A DNA stretch of 32,337 nucleotides. It comes from an uncultured Gilliamella sp. GTDB taxonomy: Bacteria > Pseudomonadota > Gammaproteobacteria > Enterobacterales > Orbaceae. The stretch is from assembly GCA_946482005.1 (NCBI GenBank), contig CAMLPV010000021.1:1-32337 (forward strand). Reading direction: 5' to 3'. Made by a program: the position numbers and the translations under genes. Shown piece after piece: positions 7,887 to 17,153 of the stretch (positions are counted from its first letter, which is position 1; each line of letters begins with the position of its first letter). A model generated the notes under the pieces. That model worked only from the letters and a program-made list of their open reading frames with translations, was not told the origin of the DNA and searched no databases.

Positions 7887-9562
7887 TCACCGTTGACGAA
7901 TGGCAACCAGCGGACGGATTGACATTAGAACCGAATGCATTGCGTGCAGCAAAGGAGTGTCAGTATTGTTTAGCATTGACAGCGGGGCCTGGTGCTGGAA
8001 AGACTGAAATGCTTGCTCAGCGGGCTGATTTCCTTTTACGTACAGGTTCATGCCGTTATCCTAAGCGAATTTTAGCAATTTCATTCAAAGTTGATGCAAG
8101 CCGAAATTTGAAAGAACGAGTGGAACGGCGGTGTGGTTCTGACCTTGCTTCGCGCTTTGATAGTTATACCTTTCATGCTTTTGCTAAACGAATTATCGAT
8201 CGTTTTCGGCCTGTACTCACAGAAAATAACGCGTTAGATGCTGGTTATGCTATTGTTGATAAAAAGTTAGCCCCATCACGTACTGAAATAACATTTATGG
8301 ATTTAGTTCCTCGGGCGATTGAGATATTAAAAAAGTCTAAATTAGCTCGAAATGCAATTAGACAAACCTACAGCGATGTATTTCTTGATGAGTTCCAAGA
8401 TTGCACTAATTTTCAATATGATCTTTTAAAACTTGCTTTTCAAGGAACCAACATTCGCCTAACAGCAGTAGGTGATACGAAACAAAAAATTATGAGCTGG
8501 GCTGGCGCAATGGATGGCATTTTCAGATCTTTTATTGTTGACTTTAATGCAATTCCTCTTAATATGTATCGTAACTTTCGTTCTAAGCCTCAGTTGCTTC
8601 GAGTACAAAACGAAATTATTCGTGTTCTCGATTCCAAATCTGTTATGCCAGATGAACAGTTGGTTGGAGAAGGTGGTGAAGTTTATGTTAATAATTTTGA
8701 TAATAGCCAAGATGAAGCTATCTATTTGGCGAATTTAATCAAAGGTTGGATTGATACTGAACAACTTCCTCCTGCAGAGATTGCAGTGTTGGTTTCAAAA
8801 CAACCAGAACAGTATGCTTGTCATCTTATGTCGGAACTAAAATTACGTGGTATTCCATATCGTAATGAGCAACAAATGCAAGATATTACTACAGAACCAG
8901 CTGCACGTTTAATTGTCGATTATTTATCTTGTCTCTATGGTAAAAATGAACCAAAAGCTTGGATTAGGTTAATGAATCAATTAATTCCTTTTACAAATGA
9001 AGATATACAATCTAGTGCTCGAAAAAATTTTTTCTCTTTAATTAAGAAACATCGTAAAGAAGTATCTAAGGTTAGACAAACTGCTTTTCCTTTTTCTGAA
9101 TACAGAGGTTTTGTTAATGATTTTTTAAAATGTTTAGAAAATCAAACAATTATGTCATTATCCGCCGATTATGAATCAGGTTCACGTTTGCAAGACGTAA
9201 TTCAGCAAACTATCTCTAGGGTTGATGAATTGCTAGAAATAGAGCCTATCTTACCAAAAGCTTTAGAGCGTTTTTCTGATGATCAAGCGGTTCGTATTTT
9301 AACCATCCATAAAAGCAAAGGATTGGAATTTGATTCTGTTATCATTATGGCTGTTGAAAATGAAATTTTCTTTGGTGATCAAAATGAAAATCGTTGTGCA
9401 TTTTTTGTCGGTGTTTCACGAGCTAAAACGAGACTGGTTCTTACTTATACAAAAGAGCGAGAACGTCCTGATAATTTTACAGGACGTTGGAATATATCTA
9501 GAACACCGCAAATAGAATATTTTGATTATGTCAAACCATTCTTATCAAAAAGAGAAAGCTAA
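7883..9562 (+). CDS. UvrD/Rep-like superfamily 1 helicase, Gabija GajB-like
   Basis: The 559-residue protein has the superfamily 1A helicase motifs in order: Walker A GPGAGKT at 35-41, motif Ia (ILAISFKVDA), FDSYTFHAFA, DEFQD at 169-173, motif III GDTKQKIMSWAGA at 197-209, motif IV (MYRNFRSKPQLLR), motif V ILTIHKSKGLEFDSVI and motif VI GVSRAKTRLVLTYT. It is shorter than housekeeping UvrD or Rep (about 670-720 residues) and near GajB size, indicating reduced accessory domains. Its ATG overlaps the OLD stop codon (ATGA), so the two are translationally coupled and probably act together, with the helicase modulating or feeding the TOPRIM nuclease. A role in ordinary DNA repair is less likely given this pairing and the CBASS and restriction neighbours. 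Confidence 0.85.
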   Translation: MITVDEWQPADGLTLEPNALRAAKECQYCLALTAGPGAGKTEMLAQRADFLLRTGSCRYPKRILAISFKVDASRNLKERVERRCGSDLASRFDSYTFHAFAKRIIDRFRPVLTENNALDAGYAIVDKKLAPSRTEITFMDLVPRAIEILKKSKLARNAIRQTYSDVFLDEFQDCTNFQYDLLKLAFQGTNIRLTAVGDTKQKIMSWAGAMDGIFRSFIVDFNAIPLNMYRNFRSKPQLLRVQNEIIRVLDSKSVMPDEQLVGEGGEVYVNNFDNSQDEAIYLANLIKGWIDTEQLPPAEIAVLVSKQPEQYACHLMSELKLRGIPYRNEQQMQDITTEPAARLIVDYLSCLYGKNEPKAWIRLMNQLIPFTNEDIQSSARKNFFSLIKKHRKEVSKVRQTAFPFSEYRGFVNDFLKCLENQTIMSLSADYESGSRLQDVIQQTISRVDELLEIEPILPKALERFSDDQAVRILTIHKSKGLEFDSVIIMAVENEIFFGDQNENRCAFFVGVSRAKTRLVLTYTKERERPDNFTGRWNISRTPQIEYFDYVKPFLSKRES

Positions 9563-9580
9563 AGAAAAACACTTTGGTTA

Positions 9581-9636
9581 TTATCTATTAATTTTCAATT
9601 ATAATCATTTAATTATATTAAATTGAAGATAGATAA
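9581..9636. terminator. Long hairpin after the OLD-helicase pair
   Basis: TTATCTAT plus a TTTCAATT block (9581-9600) is complementary to AATTGAAGATAGATAA (9621-9636) apart from a short internal bulge. It begins 19 bases after the helicase stop. No T-run follows, so it may protect the 3' end of the mRNA rather than terminate transcription. Confidence 0.35.
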
Positions 9637-9828
9637 TTGGTCTAATCAAATTTTTAACTATGGATACAAAACCCAGATATGTTTCTTTATTTTAAATCTT
9701 ACAAAACAACAATACTTACATAGGCATCTTCAATTCTGCATCTGGGAACTAATTACCAAATTCTAAAACTTGTTTTTAGCAGTTTTTATGTTTAGGATCT
9801 TTTCAAATAAGTCTTTCATATTGTTTTA

Positions 9829-10080
9829 TTACCCACTAATTTCCTTTGAAAATGTTTTTAATTGTTGGTTAACATCAAATAAACCTCTCACCCATAAAAT
9901 CCATATATTCAACACATTATTATTCACTTTAAACAATATTGAATAAGATCCAACCCTAAATTTTAATCCTTCTACTTAGTATATCTATTTTTGTTATAAC
10001 CTAATGCAAAATAATCGTTTTCGCATCTCTCGATAATTTGGTCTAATCTTGGTATTCCTATCAAAAAAGCTAATGTCTTT
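9829..10080 (-). pseudogene. Broken RelE/ParE-family toxin remnant
   Basis: On the minus strand two adjacent frames give RLDQIIERCENDYFALGYNKNRYTK and then VEGLKFRVGSYSILFKVNN, continuing to LNIWILWVRGLFDV and QQLKTF before a stop at 9829. Together they look like one RelE/ParE-type toxin: a helix followed by the strand G-x-x-F-R-V-G-S-Y-x-I-L and the C-terminal V-R-G-L-F-D-V. A frameshift near 9975 separates the halves. No start is visible, because the upstream part would lie inside sbp. Immediately beyond (about 9716-9815, minus strand) a further degraded frame with internal stops could be the antitoxin remnant; I cannot identify it. The rest of this 524-base gap holds no gene I recognise. 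Confidence 0.45.
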
Positions 10081-10086
10081 AATAGT

Positions 10087-11124
10087 ATGAGGTATCAAGT
10101 GAAAAAATCGCCTATCGTTCGCAAACAATATTGGTTAAGTATTAGCTTAATTTTATTCGCAATATGTACTTTTATGAGGCAAGCCTATAGTGTTGAATTA
10201 CTTAATGTCTCTTATGATCCAACTCGTGAGTTTTATAAAACCTATAATCAGACCTTTATTGAGTACTGGCAACAGCAGACAGGTGAAACGCTGACTATAA
10301 AAAATTCGCACGGAGGCTCTGGTAAGCAAGCGCGTTCAGTGATTGATGGTTTGCAAGCAGATGTTGTGACGCTTGCTTTAGCGAGTGATATTGATGCGTT
10401 AAATCGTTATCAGACTAATATATCACCTGAATGGCAAAGTCGATTGCCAAATAATAGTGCGCCTTATAATTCAACGATTGTGTTTTTAGTCCGCAAAGGT
10501 AACCCAAAACAGATTCATGATTGGAGTGATTTAATTAAAGATGATATTGAAGTAATAACACCCAATCCCAAAACGTCAGGCGGGGCGCGTTGGAATTTTT
10601 TAGCTGCTTGGGCTTATGCTCGAAGTACTTACGGTAATGATGAACAAGCGCGAACATTTGTAACCAAATTATATCAACATGTACCAGTATTAGATACTGG
10701 CGCTAGAGGGGCAACCATTAGTTTTGTGCAACGTAGTTTAGGTGATGTATTGATTGCTTGGGAAAATGAAGCTTATTTAGCGTTAAAAGAGCAAGGTGGT
10801 GATCAGTTAGAAATCATCATGCCGTCATTATCGATTTTAGCTGAGCCAACCGTCGCCTTAGTGGATAAAGTAGTAGACAGCAAAGGCACACGTAAGCAAG
10901 CGCAAGCTTATCTGGAATACTTATATAGTGAACCTGCACAACATATTATTGCTCAGCATTTTTATCGACCAGTAAATCCTGAAATCCTTAAACAATATGC
11001 TAAGCAGTTTCCTGAAATTAAATTAGTAACCGTTAATGATTTTTTTGGTGGTTGGCAGAAAGTACAAAAAGCCTTTTTTAGTGATGGTGCAATCTTTGAT
11101 GCAATTTATGCTGAGATAAACTAG
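10087..11124 (+). CDS. sbp: Periplasmic sulfate-binding protein
   Basis: This is the substrate-binding protein of the sulfate/thiosulfate ABC transporter, secreted to the periplasm. The N-terminus has a basic stretch, a hydrophobic core (WLSISLILFAICTF) and a likely cleavage after AYS (residue 35), leaving a mature protein that begins VELLNVSYDPTREFY. Family signatures include SHGGSGKQA, ADVVTLALASDIDAL, NSAPYNSTIVFLVRKGNPK, TPNPKTSGGARWN, LDTGARGA and SILAEPTVALVDKVV. The VTLALA and GGARWN versions point to Sbp rather than the thiosulfate-preferring CysP. A GTG at 10099, six bases after GAGG, may be the true start, since no ribosome site precedes the ATG at 10087. It heads an operon with cysT, cysW and cysA. 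Confidence 0.93.
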   Translation: MRYQVKKSPIVRKQYWLSISLILFAICTFMRQAYSVELLNVSYDPTREFYKTYNQTFIEYWQQQTGETLTIKNSHGGSGKQARSVIDGLQADVVTLALASDIDALNRYQTNISPEWQSRLPNNSAPYNSTIVFLVRKGNPKQIHDWSDLIKDDIEVITPNPKTSGGARWNFLAAWAYARSTYGNDEQARTFVTKLYQHVPVLDTGARGATISFVQRSLGDVLIAWENEAYLALKEQGGDQLEIIMPSLSILAEPTVALVDKVVDSKGTRKQAQAYLEYLYSEPAQHIIAQHFYRPVNPEILKQYAKQFPEIKLVTVNDFFGGWQKVQKAFFSDGAIFDAIYAEIN

Positions 11125-11215
11125 GCATTGCTTATTATGGTTATGTGTTGTTATCACTTAACCCTAAGTTATAAAGGTACAAATTCTAAAGATATAAGTT
11201 CTAAAGGTATAAGTT

Positions 11216-12049
11216 ATGAAAGTGGCAAGCTTTAAACAACAACGGAATATACCCGGATTTAACTTAACGTTGGGTTATACTTTAACCTTTCTTAGTTTGA
11301 TTGTTCTTATTCCGCTATTAGGCTTGTTTATCTATTCAACTAAATTATCTTTTCATGAATGGCAAAAGTTATTAATCAGTAAACAATTTTTATTAGCGCT
11401 AATGCTTTCATTAAGTACCGCATTGATAAGTGCGGGTTTAAACAGTTTTATTGGTATATTGTTAGCTTGGGTACTGGTGCGTTATCGTTTTTCAGGACGC
11501 AAAATAATGGATATCTGTATTGATATCCCATTTGCTTTGCCAACTGCAGTAGCGGGTATTGCTTTAACGGCAATTTATGCTCAAAACGGCCCTATTGGCT
11601 ATTGGTTTGGTTTTAAAATCGCTTATACGCCAATTGGTATTACCTTAGCACTCTTATTTGTCACGCTGCCGTTTGTTGTCCGCACTTTACAACCTGTAAT
11701 AGCTGACTTGCCACGTGAACAGGAAGAGGCAGCCAGTCTGCTTGGCGCATCACCGAGGCAAATTTTTATGCATATTATTTTACCCGCTATTTTACCTGCT
11801 TGGTTAACTGGATTTACGCTCGCTTTTGCTCGTGCTATTGGTGAGTATGGTTCAGTCGTTTTTATTGCTGGAAATATTCCATTTAAAACAGAAATCTTGC
11901 CATTATTAATTGTCTCGAAGCTTGATCAATATGCTTATGATGCTGCCGCCGCTATAGGCATAACCATGTTATTAATCGCTTTCATACTATTATTTTTAAT
12001 GAACACATTACAGCGAAGACTTAACCGTAATATTAATAAAAATAACTGA
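11216..12049 (+). CDS. cysT: Sulfate/thiosulfate ABC transporter permease CysT (CysU)
   Basis: The 277-residue inner-membrane protein forms half of the transport channel with CysW. Six or so hydrophobic segments are visible, beginning with [24 protein letters not shown] after a short cytoplasmic N-terminus. The cytoplasmic EAA loop that docks onto the ATPase is present as [15 protein letters not shown] with HIILP. The segment [14 protein letters not shown] and the [18 protein letters not shown] near the end are typical of CysT. The gene lies 91 bases after sbp and 14 bases before cysW, as part of the same transcription unit. Length and features are complete. Confidence 0.93.
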   Translation: MKVASFKQQRNIPGFNLTLGYTLTFLSLIVLIPLLGLFIYSTKLSFHEWQKLLISKQFLLALMLSLSTALISAGLNSFIGILLAWVLVRYRFSGRKIMDICIDIPFALPTAVAGIALTAIYAQNGPIGYWFGFKIAYTPIGITLALLFVTLPFVVRTLQPVIADLPREQEEAASLLGASPRQIFMHIILPAILPAWLTGFTLAFARAIGEYGSVVFIAGNIPFKTEILPLLIVSKLDQYAYDAAAAIGITMLLIAFILLFLMNTLQRRLNRNINKNN

Positions 12050-12063
12050 TTATAGGTAAATTT

Positions 12064-12918
12064 ATGCCGATACTGCCAACAAACCCAGCCGATAAAAAAC
12101 AAGCATTAACTAGTGTACAGTTATTATTAATACTATTAGCGATATTATTGTTTTTAATTTTGTTATTTTTACCGCTCTTGGTAGTGTTGTCTCAAGGGCT
12201 TGCCAATGGGATAACGGCTTTTTGGCAGGTGATCACAGAATCAGATACCTTAGCAGCTTTTAAATTGACACTTATTGCTGTTGGAGTGGCGGTGCCTTTA
12301 AATGTCATATTTGGTGTGTGTGCTGCTTGGGTTATCACTAAATATCAGTTTAAAGGTAAACAGATATTAATGACCTTAATTGATTTACCGTTCTCTATCT
12401 CTCCCATTGTTGCGGGTTTAATCTATGTATTGCTATTTGGTGCACAAAGTGCATTTTATCCCTTTTTACAGGCATGGAATATCCAAATAATTTATGCCAT
12501 TCCCGGTATTATCTTAGCAACCATTTTTGTTTCAGTTCCTTTTGTCGCAAGGGAATTGATTCCAATAATGATGGCGCAAGGAGCCCATGAAGAAGAGGCT
12601 GCCAGTGTTCTTGGCGCAAATGGTTGGCAAATTTTTTTCCATATCACATTACCAAATATCAAATGGGCATTGATGCATGGTGTTGTTCTTTGCACTGCTC
12701 GCTCACTCGGTGAGTTTGGCGCGGTATCTGTTGTTTCTGGACATATTCGTGGTTACACCAATACGTTACCCTTACATGTAGAGATTTTATACAATGAGTA
12801 CAATATTGTTGCCGCATTTAGTGTTGCGATTTTGCTATTAATTATGTCGCTTACATTACTATTGATTCGTCAATGGATTGAACGACGCTTAGTTAATGAA
12901 CTTTATATAGGTCACTAA
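12064..12918 (+). CDS. cysW: Sulfate/thiosulfate ABC transporter permease CysW
   Basis: The 284-residue permease is the second channel subunit of the sulfate importer. It has an N-terminal hydrophobic anchor ([20 protein letters not shown]), several further membrane segments, and the EAA loop [15 protein letters not shown] with HITLP that contacts Cys[19 protein letters not shown] and [19 protein letters not shown] are CysW hallmarks. It is related to CysT but distinct in the loop and the C-terminal region. The ATPase gene begins nine bases downstream. Nothing is missing. Confidence 0.93.
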   Translation: MPILPTNPADKKQALTSVQLLLILLAILLFLILLFLPLLVVLSQGLANGITAFWQVITESDTLAAFKLTLIAVGVAVPLNVIFGVCAAWVITKYQFKGKQILMTLIDLPFSISPIVAGLIYVLLFGAQSAFYPFLQAWNIQIIYAIPGIILATIFVSVPFVARELIPIMMAQGAHEEEAASVLGANGWQIFFHITLPNIKWALMHGVVLCTARSLGEFGAVSVVSGHIRGYTNTLPLHVEILYNEYNIVAAFSVAILLLIMSLTLLLIRQWIERRLVNELYIGH

Positions 12919-12927
12919 GGGGTAGCT

Positions 12928-14007
12928 ATGGGTATTACACTACAGAATATTAATAAAAGTTTTAAAAACTTCGATGCCTTAAAAAATATTAACTTTAGTA
13001 TAAAACAAGGTGAATTAGTTGCGCTCTTAGGTCCTTCAGGTTGTGGCAAAACCACATTACTACGCATTATAGCGGGTTTAGAAACAGCTAGCTCAGGTAA
13101 AATCTATTTTGCCGATACTGATGTAACACAGCTGAGCGCTAAACAACGAGATATTGGATTTGTGTTCCAAAATTACGCACTTTTTCGCCATATGAATGTG
13201 GCAGAAAATGTGGCATTTGGATTGAAAATGAAACCAAGATCAATACGATTAAGTAAAACTGCGATTAATGAACGGGTTAATCAGTTACTTGGATTAGTTC
13301 AGCTAGAAAATTTTGCTAAACGTTATCCTGACCAGCTATCTGGAGGACAACGACAGCGAGTTGCTTTAGCACGAGCTTTGGCATCAAAACCTAATGTTTT
13401 GTTGCTTGATGAGCCTTTTAGCGCGTTAGATGCTAAAGTTCGTAAAGATTTAAGACGCTGGTTGCGTGATTTTCATCATGAACTGAATGTTACTAGTATC
13501 TTTGTTACGCATGATCAGGAAGAGGCGCTAGAAGTTGCCGATAAAATAATTTTAATGAACCAAGGGCAAATAGAGCAAATAGGCACGCCAGCAGAAGTCT
13601 ATAAACAACCAAAAACAGCATTTGTTGCGCACTTTTTAGGGGACGTCAATCTATTACATGGTTACATTGAAAATAATACCTTAATTATTGGTGATTTCCG
13701 AAAAGATATGAAAGAGCAAGGTAACTGGGCTGATCAGTCAGCTATCGCTTATGTTCGACCTCATGAAATCAGTATTGCTAAAACAGCCAGAAAGAATGAT
13801 ATCCAAGGGCAAGTAGTACGCATCCATACCGCTGGACCAACGGTTTTTTTAGAAATTGCGGTAGAAGGACAACCAAAGCATATTGACGTCTCGGTAAGTT
13901 ATCGTCAATATGAACAACAGCAAGTTGAATTGGGCGACAATATCTATTGGCAACCGATACTTGTAAATATCTTCGTACAAGATGAATTGTTTGAGTTTAT
14001 GATTTAA
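12928..14007 (+). CDS. cysA: Sulfate/thiosulfate ABC transporter ATP-binding protein CysA
   Basis: This 359-residue cytoplasmic ATPase drives sulfate import. Motifs are Walker [10 protein letters not shown] at 35-43, Q-loop Q81, signature LSGGQRQR at 137-144, Walker B VLLLDEP at 157-163, D-loop SALD and H-loop H195 (VTHDQ). The remaining about 120 residues form the TOBE-type regulatory domain usual for CysA ([18 protein letters not shown]). The start has GGGG a few bases upstream. It ends 24 bases from the convergent cbl gene, and no obvious terminator fits in between. Confidence 0.94.
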   Translation: MGITLQNINKSFKNFDALKNINFSIKQGELVALLGPSGCGKTTLLRIIAGLETASSGKIYFADTDVTQLSAKQRDIGFVFQNYALFRHMNVAENVAFGLKMKPRSIRLSKTAINERVNQLLGLVQLENFAKRYPDQLSGGQRQRVALARALASKPNVLLLDEPFSALDAKVRKDLRRWLRDFHHELNVTSIFVTHDQEEALEVADKIILMNQGQIEQIGTPAEVYKQPKTAFVAHFLGDVNLLHGYIENNTLIIGDFRKDMKEQGNWADQSAIAYVRPHEISIAKTARKNDIQGQVVRIHTAGPTVFLEIAVEGQPKHIDVSVSYRQYEQQQVELGDNIYWQPILVNIFVQDELFEFMI

Positions 14008-14031
14008 TGCGTATCGTTTTATTAATATAAA

Positions 14032-14985
14032 TTAAATTTGATAATCAGGCATTTTGGAATGAGTCTGATCAAACAGAGCATGATTTTTAATATCTTCCAA
14101 TGAAAGCTCCTGATTGCATAATTGAATAAAACGCCAAATATAATTACGTTGTAATTTATGACGCTTTAAGCCAAGCCAAGTAACATGTGACTCAAACAGA
14201 TGTTTTGCATCAAGTTGGACCAAGTTTACATCATACTCAGGGTTATACATTTTATTGCCTAAAATACCAATTCCTAAACCTAATTCAACGTAAGTTTTTA
14301 TAACATCAGGTTCTTGGACGTTCAATGATATATTAGGCGCTAATCCTATCGCTGAAAATGCTTTATCGATGCTTTTGCGAGGAAAGATCCCTTGTCGATA
14401 AGTAATTATCGGTAAGGGTTGCAACATATCTAATGTTACTTTGTCGGCTTTGGTTAAAGGATGATCTTTCGGTGTTACAATCGAGTAATGCCAACGATAA
14501 AAAGGGTAGGTAGCAAGAGAGCTATTATCAACTCTTTCATTATCAATACCTATATCAGCCTCGCCTGAAAGAAGCTGGGAAATAATCTCACTTGATGAGC
14601 CTTGATTGATAATAATATGGACTTTCGGAAAAAGTACTCTAAATGATTTTATAATGTTAGGGAGGATATAACGAGCCTGTGAGTGGGTTGTTGCTATTAC
14701 TAAAGAACCTTCATCTTTATTTGAAAAAATGGTCGATAAACGATGTATATTATTAATTTCATTTAAAATACGTTCCGCAATCACGACCAGTTCTAATCCT
14801 GGTTCAGTCATGTTAATTAGGCGTTTTCCTTGGCGGATAAAAAGATCAATATTGAGTTCTTCTTCTAACTCTTTAATATGTCGACTTACTCCAGATTGGG
14901 AGGTGTATAAAGTATTTGCTACTTCGGTTAAATTATAATTACAACGCGCTGCTTCTCGAATAATTCTTAATTGTTGTATGTTCAT
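14032..14985 (-). CDS. cbl: Cbl-type LysR-family regulator of sulfur assimilation
   Basis: The 317-residue LysR-type regulator has an N-terminal winged helix-turn-helix (NLTEVANTLYTSQSGVSRHI) and a two-lobed sensor domain. It resembles Cbl more than CysB: it starts MNIQQLRIIREAARCNYNLTEVAN, has SGVSRHIKELEEEL, MTEPG, and ends LGLKRHKLQRNYIWRF with a terminal DYQI, as Cbl does. Cbl activates sulfonate and sulfate-starvation genes and is inhibited by adenosine 5'-phosphosulfate in E. coli. A farther ATG at 15042 would add 19 residues. I prefer the ATG at 14985, preceded by GGAAG at suitable distance and matching the family start. It lies between the transporter operon and the reductase operon, and probably regulates one or both. 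Confidence 0.9.
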   Translation of the reverse strand: MNIQQLRIIREAARCNYNLTEVANTLYTSQSGVSRHIKELEEELNIDLFIRQGKRLINMTEPGLELVVIAERILNEINNIHRLSTIFSNKDEGSLVIATTHSQARYILPNIIKSFRVLFPKVHIIINQGSSSEIISQLLSGEADIGIDNERVDNSSLATYPFYRWHYSIVTPKDHPLTKADKVTLDMLQPLPIITYRQGIFPRKSIDKAFSAIGLAPNISLNVQEPDVIKTYVELGLGIGILGNKMYNPEYDVNLVQLDAKHLFESHVTWLGLKRHKLQRNYIWRFIQLCNQELSLEDIKNHALFDQTHSKMPDYQI

Positions 14986-15157
14986 GATAGCGATCTTCCA
15001 AGAAAAAATTACTTTATTCCCATCGATATAATTGTATTGCATTAATTTAAAATAATTTGCTGTATATAATTAATAACATGTACTAAAAAGTGAATTATTT
15101 AAAACAACGGATCGCCATCCAGCATAAACACTGTTATCAAACTGGTTATAGGCAGGT

Positions 15158-15209
15158 TATCTAATTTATAAATTATGTTTATTGTTAATTTTATTAATAA
15201 AATTAGATA
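15158..15209. repeat. Inverted repeat upstream of cbl
   Basis: TATCTAATTT (15158-15167) and its exact complement AAATTAGATA (15200-15209) are separated by 32 bases in the 363-base gap between cysI and cbl. No T-run follows on either strand. It may be an operator pair or an mRNA structure in the cbl leader. The rest of the gap shows only a 5-base hairpin (15323-15337) just after cysI. Confidence 0.3.
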
Positions 15210-15348
15210 GTTTAATAACTCACTTAAGTATAAAAGAACATATAAAAAAGACAAATATGATTAAGTAATAACCATATGCCTTATTGCTATATATGTTTTT
15301 GTCAGCAAATAAGCACGTCATAAGGTTCTACAAACCTGTATATGAGCT

Positions 15349-17115
15349 TTAATTAATGACCTGATAAAAATCAATCGCTGAGTTTACTACTGGTTTGACA
15401 ATTTCATGACGGATAACAAAATCGCCAAAACCTTCGTCTTTATTGCGATGAATTGACCAAGCTTCAATTAATGGTTCAAGTGCTAATAAAATTTCATCAA
15501 CACTTACGTTTTCTTTATATAAACGTGGAATTCGTGTACCTTCTCGATTACCACCAAGATATAAATTATAGCGACCGGGCGCCTTACCAACCATGCCTAC
15601 TTCGGCCAACATCGCTCTTGCACACCCATTAGGACAACCTGTCACTCGTAAAATAATATAATCTTCAGATAAGTGATGCTGAGTTAACATCTGCTCAATT
15701 TGAGTGACAAACGTCGGTAAAAAACGTTCGGCTTCGGCCATAGCAAGAGGACAAGTAGGGTAAGAAACACATGCCATGGAATATTTACGTTGTAATGTGA
15801 CTGTATCGTCAAGCAATCCATACTCTCTGGCAATTTTTTCAATGGCTTCTTTTTGTTGTTCTGGAACATTAGCAATAATCAGATTTTGATTAGCGGTAAT
15901 GCGCAAATCACCTTGATGAATTTTAGCGATTTCAGCAACGCCCGTTTTTAATGGTTTGTTTGGATAATCAAGCAATCGTCCATTTTCGATAAATAGCGTT
16001 AAATGCCAGTTATCATCAATACCTTTATACCAACCAAATTGATCCCCCCTTTGAGTGAATTTATAAGGTTTACTGGTCAAAAAGGTACTGCCTGCGCGTA
16101 GCTCTACCTCTTTTTTAAAGTTTTCCACACCGACACGTTCAAGTGTGTATTTGGTTTTGGCATTTTTACGATTATGACGGTTGCCCCAATCGCGCTGTGT
16201 GGTAACAACGGCTTCTGCAAAAGTCAGCACTTTTTCTACTGGGATAAAACCAAAATCATCCGCTTTACGAGGATAGGTTGTTTTATCTCCATGAGTCATT
16301 GCCAAACCACCGCCAACTAACACATTAAAACCTATCAATTCACCTTTTTCGGCGATAGCGACAAAACTAAGATCATTGGCATGAACATCAACATCATTAA
16401 TAGGTGGGATAACCACCGTAGTTTTAAATTTACGCGGTAAATAAGTTGAACTTAAAATGGGCTCGTTGTCGGGTGTGGGTAATTTTTCACCATCTAACCA
16501 GATTTCAATATAAGCATGGGTTTTTGGTAAAAGATGTTCTGAAATTTTGCTTGCCCAGTAGTAAGCTTGTTGATGAACTTTTGATTCTACTGGATTTGAA
16601 GTACATAAGACATTACGATTAACATCGCCAGCGGTGGCAATAGAATCAAGTCCTATATTGTGTAATAGTTGATGAGCTGATTTAAGACTGCGTTTAAACA
16701 GACCATGAAACTGAAATGTTTGTCGAGTAGTCAGCCGAATACTGCCATACTTTGTTGCCTCGGTGGCAAATTTATCAATCGTTAACCACTGTTTGGGGGT
16801 GATAATCCCTCCCGGTAGGCGGCAACGTAGCATCATGTTGATTAGTGGCTCAAGTTTTTGTTCTAGGCGTTCTTTACGAATATCTCTGTCATCTTGTTGA
16901 TACATGCCATGTAAGCGGATGAGCTGAGAATTATCACTATTAAAGCCACCTGTTAAACCATTATTCAAATCGTCAACGATGGTGCCACGTAAATAATTAC
17001 TTTCTCGTTTAAATCGTTCAGAATCCGATAATGGTAGATCTGAGACATCATTTTGCGGTGGTGTTAAATTTACCACTTGAGTTAGGGTAACTGTTTTAGG
17101 TTTATCATTGCTCAT
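15349..17115 (-). CDS. cysI: Sulfite reductase hemoprotein (beta subunit)
   Basis: The 588-residue subunit carries siroheme and a [4Fe-4S] cluster and reduces sulfite to sulfide with electrons from CysJ. The cluster ligands are visible as C449-x5-C455 ([19 protein letters not shown]) and C494-x3-C498 ([17 protein letters not shown]). The substrate and siroheme arginine/lysine region appears as [12 protein letters not shown] and RNVLCTSNP. An N-terminal extension before [18 protein letters not shown] is normal for CysI. Length is slightly above the E. coli protein (570). It is the last gene of sat-cysH-cysJ-cysI, 38 bases after cysJ, with only a weak ribosome site (GAG). Confidence 0.95.
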   Translation of the reverse strand: MSNDKPKTVTLTQVVNLTPPQNDVSDLPLSDSERFKRESNYLRGTIVDDLNNGLTGGFNSDNSQLIRLHGMYQQDDRDIRKERLEQKLEPLINMMLRCRLPGGIITPKQWLTIDKFATEATKYGSIRLTTRQTFQFHGLFKRSLKSAHQLLHNIGLDSIATAGDVNRNVLCTSNPVESKVHQQAYYWASKISEHLLPKTHAYIEIWLDGEKLPTPDNEPILSSTYLPRKFKTTVVIPPINDVDVHANDLSFVAIAEKGELIGFNVLVGGGLAMTHGDKTTYPRKADDFGFIPVEKVLTFAEAVVTTQRDWGNRHNRKNAKTKYTLERVGVENFKKEVELRAGSTFLTSKPYKFTQRGDQFGWYKGIDDNWHLTLFIENGRLLDYPNKPLKTGVAEIAKIHQGDLRITANQNLIIANVPEQQKEAIEKIAREYGLLDDTVTLQRKYSMACVSYPTCPLAMAEAERFLPTFVTQIEQMLTQHHLSEDYIILRVTGCPNGCARAMLAEVGMVGKAPGRYNLYLGGNREGTRIPRLYKENVSVDEILLALEPLIEAWSIHRNKDEGFGDFVIRHEIVKPVVNSAIDFYQVIN

Positions 17116-17153
17116 ATTACATCACTCAATAAATTAAAATTAGTTGTTAGGTA

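Noticed and set aside
15323-15337. Terminator after cysI (AGGTT-N5-AACCT)
   Set aside because: The stem is only five bases and no T-run follows on the minus strand.
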